In this document: one piece after another, positions 1 through 7,467 of the stretch
Numbering within the stretch: the first letter of the stretch is position 1
Layout: every line of letters starts with the position of its first letter
Source: Ruminococcus sp. UBA7158
GTDB lineage: Bacteria > Bacillota > Clostridia > Oscillospirales > Ruminococcaceae
Direction of reading: 5' to 3'
Assembly: GCA_002491605.1 (NCBI GenBank)
Contig: DKWG01000014.1
Location: forward strand, 9,017-55,927
DNA: 46,911 bases
Translations under genes and position numbers: made by a program
The notes under the pieces: model-generated
Database searches by the model: none
Seen by the model: only the letters and a program-made list of their open reading frames with translations
What the model was told of the DNA's origin: nothing

Positions 1-28
1 ATGCAAATTACCAACTATATTAATATTT

Positions 29-58
29 TATCATTGAAAAATCTCAATTTCAATGATA
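29..58. repeat. 11-bp inverted repeat in AT-rich upstream region
   Basis: TATCATTGAAA at 29-39 is perfectly repeated in inverted orientation at 48-58 around an 8-nt loop. It lies in the AT-rich 229 bases before thyA and has no T-tract beside it, so an operator or the tail of an upstream unit is as likely as a terminator. I could not assign a convincing promoter to thyA in this stretch. Confidence 0.4.
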
Positions 59-229
59 TATTAAATACAAAAGCTATACTAAAACAAATATATTTTCAGC
101 TGTAAATCAATAGCCATCAAATCGATTGCAATATTTATCAATTGACGTCATTTAATTTCAATTTGATTTTTTTAAACATACAGCTTTCATTACATCGGCA
201 TTTATATGTTATAAGTTAGGAGAGATTTT

Positions 230-1132
230 ATGTCAAAGTGGGATAAAGAATATATCAGTCTGCTCAAAGAGATAAAGGAAAACGGCGTTGAGGTTGAAAA
301 CAGAACCGGTGTCAACTCGGTAAAGGTCCCTGCATGGCACTTTAGCCTGAACGTCGGCGAGGAATTTCCTGTTCTTACTACAAAGCAGCTGTTTATCCGA
401 CAGGCGGTTTTGGAGATGCTTTGGATATATCAGGCGCAGTCAAACGACGTCAGGTGGCTCAAGGAGAGAAACGTTCACATTTGGGACGAATGGGAAATAG
501 ATGAAAACGGCTTCTGGAACGCAACTCAGATGCTCCCCGATGAAAACGGCAGGCTAATCAAATCCGAAATTCACCGTGAGTTCGGCATTGAATGGGCGCA
601 CACCATCGGCACGGCGTACGGCTATATCGTCAAGAAATTCGGACTTATCGACGAGCTGATTCAAAAGCTGAAAAACAACCCCGAGGACAGGCGTATGGTT
701 ATGTCGCTCTGGCAGAATGACTATCTTAAAACTGCGGTTCTGCCGTCCTGCGTGTGGTCGAGCGAGTGGGACGTTACAAACGGTTGCCTAAACGCCTGGG
801 TTCATCAAAGAAGCTGTGACGTTCCTTTGGGTCTGCCGTTTAACGTCACCCAGTATGCAGTCCTGATGTGTATGCTGGCTCAGGTGACAGGCTTAAAAGC
901 AGGAACACTCAACTGGTCGATTAAAGACGCTCACATATATGTAAACCAGTTTGACGGAGTAAACGAACAGATAAGAAGGTTCGATGAGCAAGGCGACCTG
1001 CCTGCTCCCAAGCTTTGGCTCAATCCGAGCGTTAAAAGCTTTTATGACTTCGACAACTCCGCCGAGCTTAAGGACGTAAAGCTCATAGACTATCAGCATA
1101 TGGGGAAAATCTCATTCCCGATTGCTCAGTAA
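230..1132 (+). CDS. thyA: Thymidylate synthase (ThyA)
   Basis: Converts dUMP and methylene-tetrahydrofolate to dTMP and dihydrofolate in the cytoplasm. The 300-residue protein has the ThyA signature: a catalytic Cys at about residue 174 (PSCVW), the phosphate-binding QRSCD near 192-196, GLPFN with the conserved Asn, and a C-terminal dUMP-contacting DAHIYVNQ. In most ThyA proteins the catalytic Cys is followed by His; here it is followed by Val, so this is a divergent ThyA subtype. GGAGAG sits 8 nt before the ATG. The next gene encodes dihydrofolate reductase, which regenerates the folate oxidised by ThyA; the two ORFs are 22 nt apart and are surely co-transcribed. Confidence 0.95.
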   Translation: MSKWDKEYISLLKEIKENGVEVENRTGVNSVKVPAWHFSLNVGEEFPVLTTKQLFIRQAVLEMLWIYQAQSNDVRWLKERNVHIWDEWEIDENGFWNATQMLPDENGRLIKSEIHREFGIEWAHTIGTAYGYIVKKFGLIDELIQKLKNNPEDRRMVMSLWQNDYLKTAVLPSCVWSSEWDVTNGCLNAWVHQRSCDVPLGLPFNVTQYAVLMCMLAQVTGLKAGTLNWSIKDAHIYVNQFDGVNEQIRRFDEQGDLPAPKLWLNPSVKSFYDFDNSAELKDVKLIDYQHMGKISFPIAQ

Positions 1133-1154
1133 AAAGAAAGGTGCGGTTTTTATA

Positions 1155-2084
1155 ATGATAAAGCTTATAGCGGCAGTAGGAAAAAACGGCGAGCTGGGTA
1201 AAGACAACGGCTTGATGTGGAGCTTGCCCGGAGACATGAAATTCTTCAGAAGCACAACCTCCGGAAGCACTGTTATCATGGGAAGAAAGACCTATGAATC
1301 AATAGGAAGACCTCTCCCCAAAAGGCGCAACATCGTCATATCAAGAAACCCCGAGCTTAAAATAGACGGCGCCGAGGTCGTTTATTCGCTCGGCGATGCA
1401 ATAAAGCTGTGCGAGGGCGACGCATATATCATCGGCGGAGCGTCGGTATACAAAGAATCGCTTCCGTTTGCCGATGAGATAATCCTGACAGAAATTGACG
1501 AGAGCTATGACGGTGCGGATGTGTTCTTCCCCGACTTTGATAAAAGTCTTTATAAAAAAGAAACTCTGGCGCAGGGCTGCGACGGCGAAACCTCGTATAC
1601 TCATGTCAAATATTCAAGAATACACAATGCGCAGGTTGATATCCTGCCCTACACCAAGGACAGAATCGGCGATGTGGCAGCATTTGAAAAGGAGCTGCGC
1701 AGTCAGGAAAACTTTTACTTTTGGGATATAGACGACAGCTATATAAGCGCAGTCGAAAAAAGCTTTGATGACCCAAGATTCAACAACAGCGTATCGCTTT
1801 TGGCATACAAGGACGGCGTGGTTGTCGGAAGAATAGACGCCTCGCTTATAACTACCAGGTTTGACGGAACTATCAGCGCATATCTTGATTGGATATGTGT
1901 TTTGAAAAGCTGCCGCCACGAGGGCGTTGCTCAGCTGCTGCTTGCAGGCTTGAGGTCTGCGCTCAAAGAAATGGGCGTCGCAACGCTTATTGCACTTATG
2001 GCAAATAACGATGAAGCGCAAAAGTTTTACAGAAGCATTGACAACGCCAAGATAGGCGACGAGGGAATAAGAATAGAAATATAA
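1155..2084 (+). CDS. folA: Dihydrofolate reductase fused to a GNAT acetyltransferase domain
   Basis: Residues 1-156 are a complete dihydrofolate reductase: LIAAVGKNGELG at the N-terminus, WSLPGDMKFF with the catalytic acid at about residue 27, IMGRKTYESIG, and the NADPH-binding IIGGASVY. Residues about 160-309 form a second domain resembling GNAT N-acetyltransferases, with the acetyl-CoA loop RHEGVAQ at about 254 and a late FYRS segment. Normal FolA proteins are about 160-170 residues, so the second domain is an addition and not a start error. The reading frame is open to a TTG at 1122, but the ATG at 1155 starts exactly at the DHFR fold and is preceded by GAAAGG (spacing about 13). The DHFR activity is nearly certain; the substrate of the acetyltransferase part is unknown. 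Confidence 0.9.
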   Translation: MIKLIAAVGKNGELGKDNGLMWSLPGDMKFFRSTTSGSTVIMGRKTYESIGRPLPKRRNIVISRNPELKIDGAEVVYSLGDAIKLCEGDAYIIGGASVYKESLPFADEIILTEIDESYDGADVFFPDFDKSLYKKETLAQGCDGETSYTHVKYSRIHNAQVDILPYTKDRIGDVAAFEKELRSQENFYFWDIDDSYISAVEKSFDDPRFNNSVSLLAYKDGVVVGRIDASLITTRFDGTISAYLDWICVLKSCRHEGVAQLLLAGLRSALKEMGVATLIALMANNDEAQKFYRSIDNAKIGDEGIRIEI

Positions 2085-2134
2085 AGCCCTAAATAATAAT
2101 CTTCGTTTCCCTGCATAAACTAAATAATATCATA

Positions 2135-2186
2135 ATGCTCCGCCGACATGACATTCATAAAGCCACTTGTCGGCAGAGCATTTTTA
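2135..2186 (+). terminator. Rho-independent terminator after thyA-folA
   Basis: A 13-bp stem with one mismatch (ATGCTC-C-GCCGAC at 2135-2147 against GTCGGC-A-GAGCAT at 2169-2181) is followed by TTTTT. It ends the thyA-folA unit. It lies 28 nt before the next gene, so it could also act as a leader attenuator for that gene. Confidence 0.8.
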
Positions 2187-2213
2187 AGCTTGTTTTATGC
2201 GAGGGATAAATAT

Positions 2214-3200
2214 ATGAAAATACTGTTTTTTGACACCAAGCCCTATGACAAGGAAGCCTTTGAATCTGCGCTTTCGGAGTATAAAAACATCACAATCGAC
2301 TTCTTGGAGACAGATATATCCTGTCATACCGTTCGCCTTACCAAAGGCTACGACGCCGTGTGCTTATTCGTCGCTTCATCTGTTACCGAAAGCGTTTTGC
2401 ACTGCCTTTATGAATCCGGAATCAAGCTTATTCTTATGCGCTGTGCAGGCGTGAACAATGTGGATTTAAACGCCGCTCACAAGCTCGGCATAACCGTTTT
2501 GAGGGTTCCTGCCTATTCACCGGAGGCAATCGCCGAGCACGCTATGGCTCTTGCCTTTGCAGCCAACCGCAAAATCCACAAGGCATATATAAGAACAAGG
2601 GAGAACAATTTCAGTCTGACCGGGCTTACAGGCGTCAACTTCCACGGCAAAACCGCAGGAATTATCGGAACGGGACGAATAGGAGCGGCTATGGCCAAAA
2701 TATGTCTGGGACTCGGAATGTCTGTTTTAGGATACGATAAATACCCCAATAAATCATTGGATTTTATAAAATACTGTTCCTTGGACGAGCTGTATTCTGA
2801 AAGCGATCTGATTTCTTTACACTGTCCGCTCACTGAGGAAACGTATCACATGATAAACCTTAGCGCCATAGAAAAAATGAAGCCGGGGGTAATACTTGTC
2901 AACACCTCAAGAGGCGCTCTGATAAGCACGGAGGATTTAATAAAAGGAATAAGGACGCTGAAATTTTCGGGAATAGGCTTGGACGTTTACGAAGAGGAGC
3001 AGCCAAACGTCTTTGAAAACCGTGAGGATGATATTCTTGAATCATCCGTTACCGCAAGGCTTTTATCCTTTCCGAATGTCATAGTGACCTCTCATCAGGG
3101 CTTTTTAACTAAGGAAGCTCTTGAAGCAATAACTGTTACCACTCTTGATAATGCGCAAAGCTTTATAAACGGAAAAATCATCAAGGATAACATGGTCTGA
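2214..3200 (+). CDS. ldhA: D-lactate dehydrogenase / D-2-hydroxyacid dehydrogenase
   Basis: NAD-dependent enzyme of the D-isomer 2-hydroxyacid dehydrogenase family, probably reducing pyruvate to D-lactate in fermentation. Visible features in the 328-residue protein are MRCAGVNNVDL in the catalytic domain, the Rossmann GTGRIG motif at about residue 150, NTSRGALI with the substrate-binding Arg, the conserved Glu region GLDVYEEEQ, and the catalytic His in SHQGFLTKEAL. The HQGF context is typical of D-LDH rather than of glycerate dehydrogenases. The frame is open from 2148, but the ATG at 2214 begins MKILFFD as in the family and has GAGGGA 7-8 nt upstream. It is monocistronic, flanked by hairpins on both sides. 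Confidence 0.88.
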   Translation: MKILFFDTKPYDKEAFESALSEYKNITIDFLETDISCHTVRLTKGYDAVCLFVASSVTESVLHCLYESGIKLILMRCAGVNNVDLNAAHKLGITVLRVPAYSPEAIAEHAMALAFAANRKIHKAYIRTRENNFSLTGLTGVNFHGKTAGIIGTGRIGAAMAKICLGLGMSVLGYDKYPNKSLDFIKYCSLDELYSESDLISLHCPLTEETYHMINLSAIEKMKPGVILVNTSRGALISTEDLIKGIRTLKFSGIGLDVYEEEQPNVFENREDDILESSVTARLLSFPNVIVTSHQGFLTKEALEAITVTTLDNAQSFINGKIIKDNMV

Positions 3201-3210
3201 TAATACTGAT

Positions 3211-3243
3211 TCCCATACAAAACCGCAGGGATTTTGTATGGGA
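3211..3243. terminator. Perfect 12-bp hairpin between convergent genes
   Basis: TCCCATACAAAA at 3211-3222 pairs perfectly with 3232-3243 around a 9-nt loop, between the ends of the ldhA-type gene (+) and the small membrane protein gene (-). The position suggests a bidirectional terminator. There is no U-tract outside the stem on either strand, which makes it atypical. Confidence 0.55.
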
Positions 3244-3272
3244 ATATTCATAAGCTGATATTGACGGCTTCT

Positions 3273-3602
3273 CTATCTTCCCCTGTTTCTGAACACCGCT
3301 CCGATAAAAACTCCGAGAAGTGAGAACAAGAGTATCACAAAGACGTATATCCAAGCGGTTGAGTTATAAAAGATATAAACGCACGGTATGAAAGCAATCG
3401 CCGACACTATGCTCATCAGCCAGTCTCCCCCGTGCTTTCTTCCGAACGTAAAGCCGACTGCAAGGGCAACGCAAAGGTCTACAATCGGAACAAAATTATA
3501 AATTGCCCTCAATTTGAAAACCAACATCACTGTCGGCAGTCCGAAAAATACGATTATCTCAAAAATCAGATATCCCAAGGTGTTTTCAAAACGGTCCTTC
3601 AC
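3273..3602 (-). CDS. Small four-helix membrane protein, function unknown
   Basis: I do not recognise a family. The protein is 109 residues with four hydrophobic segments (about 10-29, 36-53, 61-79, 83-104) and a basic C-terminus, so it should sit in the cytoplasmic membrane. The frame is open to a TTG at 3620, but AAAGGA lies about 9 nt upstream of the GTG at 3602, which is the better start. It begins 20 nt after the end of rqcH and is probably the last gene of the trmK-nif3-rqcH unit. Nothing links it functionally to ribosome rescue beyond this position. Confidence 0.65.
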   Translation of the reverse strand: MKDRFENTLGYLIFEIIVFFGLPTVMLVFKLRAIYNFVPIVDLCVALAVGFTFGRKHGGDWLMSIVSAIAFIPCVYIFYNSTAWIYVFVILLFSLLGVFIGAVFRNRGR

Positions 3603-3622
3603 TATTTCAAGTCCTTTCAAGC

Positions 3623-5380
3623 TTACTTTTTCAATGAATTTACCATGTCCTCATCGGGAGTGACGTAAAGCGTTTTCTGGTTTGTAAATATAACCATGCC
3701 CGGCTTTGCCCCCGACGGCTTTTTAACGAACCTGACAAGAGTGTAGTCGACGGGCACAAGCGACGAGCTTCTCGCCGACGAGTTAAACGCCGCTATGTGC
3801 GCCGCCTGCTCTATCGTCTCAAACGGAACCTCACCGCCCATTGCACTTATTATGACGTGCGAGCCGGTAAAGCCCTGAACGTGAAGCCAGATGTCCGTCT
3901 TTTCGGCAGTTTTGAGAGTCAGCTCATCGTTCTGACGGTTGTTTCTTCCGACAAGGATTTTATAGCCGTCCGACGACATATACTCAATCGGCGGAAGCGC
4001 CTTTGGCTGCTTTACCTTTGACCTCGACGGCTTGACATATCCACCTGCGGCAAGCTCTGAGCGTATAGAATAAAGCTCACTTTCGGTTGACGCACGGCTG
4101 AGTGAATCAAAAACAGAGTCGATATAAAGCTGTTCCTCCTCACCCGAGGCTATAAGCTCCTTGAGCTTTTTCTCGGCGGTGTCTGCCTTTCTGTATTCAA
4201 GATAATACTTTTGCGCATTTTGAGAGGGAGTCAGCCTTGCGTCAAGCTCTATTTCAACTTGGGGGCAGCTTTCTTCATAATAGTTTTCAAGCTGCGCTGC
4301 AGTCATCCCCTTTTCAAGGCGATATAAGTTAGACATAATGAGGTCGCCCTTAAGCCTCAGCTCGTCACGGTTTTTGCACTCCTCAAGCTCTATTTTCTGA
4401 GCGGAGACACGTCTGGCTATTCTCTCGCTTAAGCTCACCAACAGCTTGAATAAATCATCGGCACGCTGCCTTGTCTGGGCTATAACGTCTCTTTCGGAGT
4501 AGAAGTAGTCCAAAAGCTCAGATGGGCTTTCAAATTCTTTAACAGTCATCAATGCGCCGTATTGGTGGATATCGGCAAAGCAGAAGTCCTTCATCAAGCC
4601 GTTTTTGTCCTTTAAAAGAACGTATTTATTTTTACACTCTGATATCTCCTTGGCACAGTTTGACAGATAAAACGCCAGCCTGTCGCACTCGTCGGGGCTA
4701 AACTCTATCGGCGGCTTTTCATTGCCGTGCAAAGAATAAAACACCGCTTCCCTTGCAAATACAGGCGATATTCCCTCTATCAGGCGAACAAGTGCCTTGG
4801 CTGCATCCTGCTGTTTGGAGCTTTTAAACTCGTCAATGAGTGTGTACTTATCAAAGTCAAACAAGCTCATGCGTTCGTCTCTCGGCGGAAGACTGTATTT
4901 TATCCCGGGCAGAACAAGCCTTACGCTCGACATATCCTCGCTGACTCTTTTAATAGAGTCGATAACTCTTGAATCCTTGCCTATGAGTATGACGTTTGAG
5001 CACCTGCCCATTATCTCGGAGGCAAGGGTTAATATGACCCTATCACCAAGCTCGTCTGTCGCTTCAAAGTCAAAATATAAAATTCTCTCAAAGCCGTCCT
5101 GACGAATATCTATAAGCTTTCCGCTCGAAAGATGCTTTCTTAAAAGCATACAAAACATCGGCGGAACCTTTGGGTTTTCAAGCTCCTTTTGCGTCAGATG
5201 CACCCTTGCAGTTCCTGCGGAGGCTGAGAAGAAAAGCTTTTTTGTACCGCTTGATACCGTTCTTAATGATATCACTAAATTATCTCTTGACGGCTGATGA
5301 ATCTTATCAACTCTTGCACCTATCAAGCACCCTGCCAGTTCCTTTCTGACAAGGCTTAAAAACACTCCGTCAAGTGCCAT
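3623..5380 (-). CDS. rqcH: RqcH / NFACT-family ribosome quality control protein
   Basis: Bacterial homologue of eukaryotic Rqc2 (older annotation: fibronectin-binding protein A). In the known family it binds stalled 50S subunits carrying peptidyl-tRNA and directs C-terminal Ala tailing. The 585 residues are normal. The NFACT-N domain starts MALDGVFL and contains KIHQPSRD; the functional Asp-Arg pair of Bacillus RqcH appears as Glu98-Arg99 (GFERIL). A charged helical middle (about 290-430) is followed by an NFACT-R domain with GRNNRQND and DIWLHVQGFTGSHV. AAAGGA precedes the ATG by about 9 nt. It follows the nif3-like gene by 15 nt, so the two are co-transcribed. Confidence 0.92.
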   Translation of the reverse strand: MALDGVFLSLVRKELAGCLIGARVDKIHQPSRDNLVISLRTVSSGTKKLFFSASAGTARVHLTQKELENPKVPPMFCMLLRKHLSSGKLIDIRQDGFERILYFDFEATDELGDRVILTLASEIMGRCSNVILIGKDSRVIDSIKRVSEDMSSVRLVLPGIKYSLPPRDERMSLFDFDKYTLIDEFKSSKQQDAAKALVRLIEGISPVFAREAVFYSLHGNEKPPIEFSPDECDRLAFYLSNCAKEISECKNKYVLLKDKNGLMKDFCFADIHQYGALMTVKEFESPSELLDYFYSERDVIAQTRQRADDLFKLLVSLSERIARRVSAQKIELEECKNRDELRLKGDLIMSNLYRLEKGMTAAQLENYYEESCPQVEIELDARLTPSQNAQKYYLEYRKADTAEKKLKELIASGEEEQLYIDSVFDSLSRASTESELYSIRSELAAGGYVKPSRSKVKQPKALPPIEYMSSDGYKILVGRNNRQNDELTLKTAEKTDIWLHVQGFTGSHVIISAMGGEVPFETIEQAAHIAAFNSSARSSSLVPVDYTLVRFVKKPSGAKPGMVIFTNQKTLYVTPDEDMVNSLKK

Positions 5381-5395
5381 AAAACATTATCCTTT

Positions 5396-6184
5396 CTACA
5401 AAACGGTTGACGCCGCAAATCCTGACCTTGCAAGCTCAAAGCTGACATCGGAGAATTTTTCCTCCAAAAGCTTCTTTAAATAAGGCATTGCAATAGCCTC
5501 AGTTTCATGATGACCTGCATCTATAAGGGTTAAACCAAGCCTTTGAGCGTCTAAGAATTCATGGTGCTTGACCTCTGCGGTTATAAAAGCGTCAAGACCC
5601 ATCTTATGCGCCTGATAAAGACATTCAGAGCCTGCGCCCGAAACCATACCGACCCTGCGGATTTTTCTTTTTCCTGCAACGTATTTTATCGCAACGCAGT
5701 TAAACCTTTCCTTGCATAGCCTTGCCAGCTCGTAAGGCGTTATTTCGTCCTCACATTCAGCTGTTGCTCCATAGCCGACTGCTCTGCCTGTTACAGTGTC
5801 ACGGCGGTTTACATCTATAAGCTGATGTGAATTTTTCAGTCCCAGCGTGTCAACCATCATATCGCTTATGCTGTATTCTGCGCTGTCTAAATTGGTGTGA
5901 GCTGAAATGCAGGCTATATCATACTTTAAAAGTCTTGCCGCAGGAAGCGAATCGTCTAAAGACATAAGCCCGTGAAAAATCACCGGGTGATGAGTTATAA
6001 TCAGCTCACAGCCGCTGTCATGCGCTTGGTCTACAGCGCCGATTGTGGCGTCCAAAGACAAAAGCACCCTTGTAACTTTTTCCTCTGACCTGCCGACAAG
6101 AAGCCCGGAATTATCCCAGCTGTCCTGAGTGCGAAAAGGAGCTATTTCGTCTATAAAATTATATATATCCTTTACCATTGTCAT
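5396..6184 (-). CDS. Nif3-like dinuclear metal centre protein (YqfO family)
   Basis: Member of the NIF3/DUF34 family, toroidal hexamers with a two-metal site per subunit. The true reaction is unsettled; it is often labelled GTP cyclohydrolase 1 type 2. Metal ligands are visible: THHPVIFHG, SAHTNLD, and the C-terminal DAGHHETE with VKHHEFLDAQ before it. The length of about 262 residues is that of the short bacterial form without the extra PII-like insertion. Two in-frame ATGs compete: at 6196 directly after AAGG (spacing too short) and at 6184 with 13-nt spacing; I prefer 6184. The TrmK-Nif3 pair is a conserved Firmicutes arrangement. Confidence 0.88.
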   Translation of the reverse strand: MTMVKDIYNFIDEIAPFRTQDSWDNSGLLVGRSEEKVTRVLLSLDATIGAVDQAHDSGCELIITHHPVIFHGLMSLDDSLPAARLLKYDIACISAHTNLDSAEYSISDMMVDTLGLKNSHQLIDVNRRDTVTGRAVGYGATAECEDEITPYELARLCKERFNCVAIKYVAGKRKIRRVGMVSGAGSECLYQAHKMGLDAFITAEVKHHEFLDAQRLGLTLIDAGHHETEAIAMPYLKKLLEEKFSDVSFELARSGFAASTVL

Positions 6185-6263
6185 ATCTATAATCATACCT
6201 TACCATTAAATTTTGTTAGAAGGCGCAAAACGCCGCAGTCAAAGTGAATCTACATTCAGGAAA

Positions 6264-6953
6264 TCAATCTGAATGTCCGCTTTTTATGCGTTCGCTCAAA
6301 CTATCCGCAACTTTTATAATCTCCTTAGCCTCACTTTCAAGCCTTTCACCGCCGCTTTTAAGCATTCCCTTTGCCGCTGAGTAAAGCTTATTTATCTGAC
6401 CGATGATATACTCCCTCGCTGTGGCGTCGCTTAGGTCAAGCTCGCCTGTTATGCACTTTATTATGTCGGCGTCCTGCGGCTTTCCCGTATACTCGGCGTT
6501 TATGACGATATATATAAACCGCTTGTCTGCAACTGCTTTTTCGGACTTTATTCTGAATCCGTTTTTATAAAGGAAACTCATAAGCTCGGAAACTTTAGTA
6601 TTGGGCTGCAAAACAAGATTCACACCGTTTTTAACCCAGTCGGCACGGCTTATAATATCCTCGATAAGCTCTCCGCCCATGCCGGCGATTATAACGTCGG
6701 AAACGCCGCTCGGAGGAACATTTTCAAGACCGTCGGACTTGATTATCCGAATGCTTTGAGAAAGTCCTTCCCTTTCAACGCTTTTTTGTGCGCTTAAAAG
6801 AGGTCCCTGCGCTATGTCGCAGGCGTATGCCTTTTTAACTATACCCGACTTCACCAAATAAACGGGCAAATACGCATGGTCTGTCCCGACGTCGACGGCT
6901 ATTCCGTCTCCTATAACAAATTCCGCACAAGTAAGAAGGCGCTTATTGAGCAT
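6264..6953 (-). CDS. trmK: tRNA (adenine(22)-N1)-methyltransferase TrmK
   Basis: SAM-dependent enzyme that methylates N1 of A22 in tRNA. The 229-residue protein shows the SAM-binding motif VDVGTDHAYLP, the acidic ribose-binding ACDIAQ, the family signature VIIAGMGGELI and LQPNTKVSELM, all hallmarks of the TrmK/YqfN family. A helical C-terminal tail of about 60 residues follows the Rossmann fold, as in the family. AAAGGA lies about 10 nt before the ATG. It heads the trmK-nif3-rqcH cluster. Upstream lies an inverted repeat that encloses a TTGACA sequence. Confidence 0.92.
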   Translation of the reverse strand: MLNKRLLTCAEFVIGDGIAVDVGTDHAYLPVYLVKSGIVKKAYACDIAQGPLLSAQKSVEREGLSQSIRIIKSDGLENVPPSGVSDVIIAGMGGELIEDIISRADWVKNGVNLVLQPNTKVSELMSFLYKNGFRIKSEKAVADKRFIYIVINAEYTGKPQDADIIKCITGELDLSDATAREYIIGQINKLYSAAKGMLKSGGERLESEAKEIIKVADSLSERIKSGHSD

Positions 6954-7035
6954 TAAAAATGTTTCCTTTCCCGAGCCGAACGAATACTCCGTTCAAACTG
7001 ATTATTTTCCGAATTACCTGCATATCAATAGCGAC

Positions 7036-7062
7036 GGGCAGCTTTACTGTCAAAAGCTGCCC
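7036..7062. repeat. 10-bp inverted repeat upstream of trmK, loop contains TTGACA on the minus strand
   Basis: GGGCAGCTTT at 7036-7045 is perfectly inverted at 7053-7062. Read on the minus strand, a TTGACA box lies across the loop, and 17 nt further is TATTGA, a poor -10. It may be an operator-overlapped trmK promoter or simply the end of the DUF1858 transcript. No U-tract follows. Confidence 0.4.
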
Positions 7063-7173
7063 TAAACAATACTAATTATCGTAAAGCAATTTCAATAATC
7101 CGCCGTAAAGCCGCCAAGCGATGGGTCTTGCGGTGAATTTTTCGGACACACTGTAAACAATAATCAGTATACA

Positions 7174-7371
7174 TTACTCGCCGAAGTATTCACGAAGCTT
7201 TTTAACAAGCTCATCTGGGTCTGCGCCGTGAACCTCGCACGCCTCAGCTATTGTTTCACCTCTTGCAGAGGGGCAGCCCAAGCAGTGCATACCCATTTCC
7301 AAGAACAGCGGAGCGCAGCCGGCGTCCATATCTAAAACTTCACCTATAATTGAATCTCTTGTTATTAACAT
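7174..7371 (-). CDS. DUF1858 / hybrid-cluster-associated redox disulfide protein
   Basis: A 65-residue soluble protein of the DUF1858 family, also called the hybrid cluster protein-associated disulfide redox domain. It has the defining start ITRDSIIGEVL, the core GMHCLGCPSARGETI with a CxxC redox pair, and ends VKKLREYF. Homologues are small cytoplasmic proteins thought to take part in redox chemistry or Fe-S protein maintenance; the exact role is not established. The frame is open to 7398, but AGGAG 8 nt before the ATG at 7371 and the family N-terminus fix the start. No hybrid cluster protein gene is visible nearby. Confidence 0.88.
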   Translation of the reverse strand: MLITRDSIIGEVLDMDAGCAPLFLEMGMHCLGCPSARGETIAEACEVHGADPDELVKKLREYFGE

Positions 7372-7467
7372 TTTTATAACTCCTTTTAATATTCTCAACG
7401 ATATTATTTCCCTTAAATTATATAATATTTTAATGACTTTTGCAACACAAAATCCTTAAAAAGCATT

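Noticed and set aside
1122..1154. TTG start for the DHFR gene inside the end of thyA
   Set aside because: It would add 11 residues with no match to DHFR, and the ATG at 1155 begins exactly at the family N-terminus.
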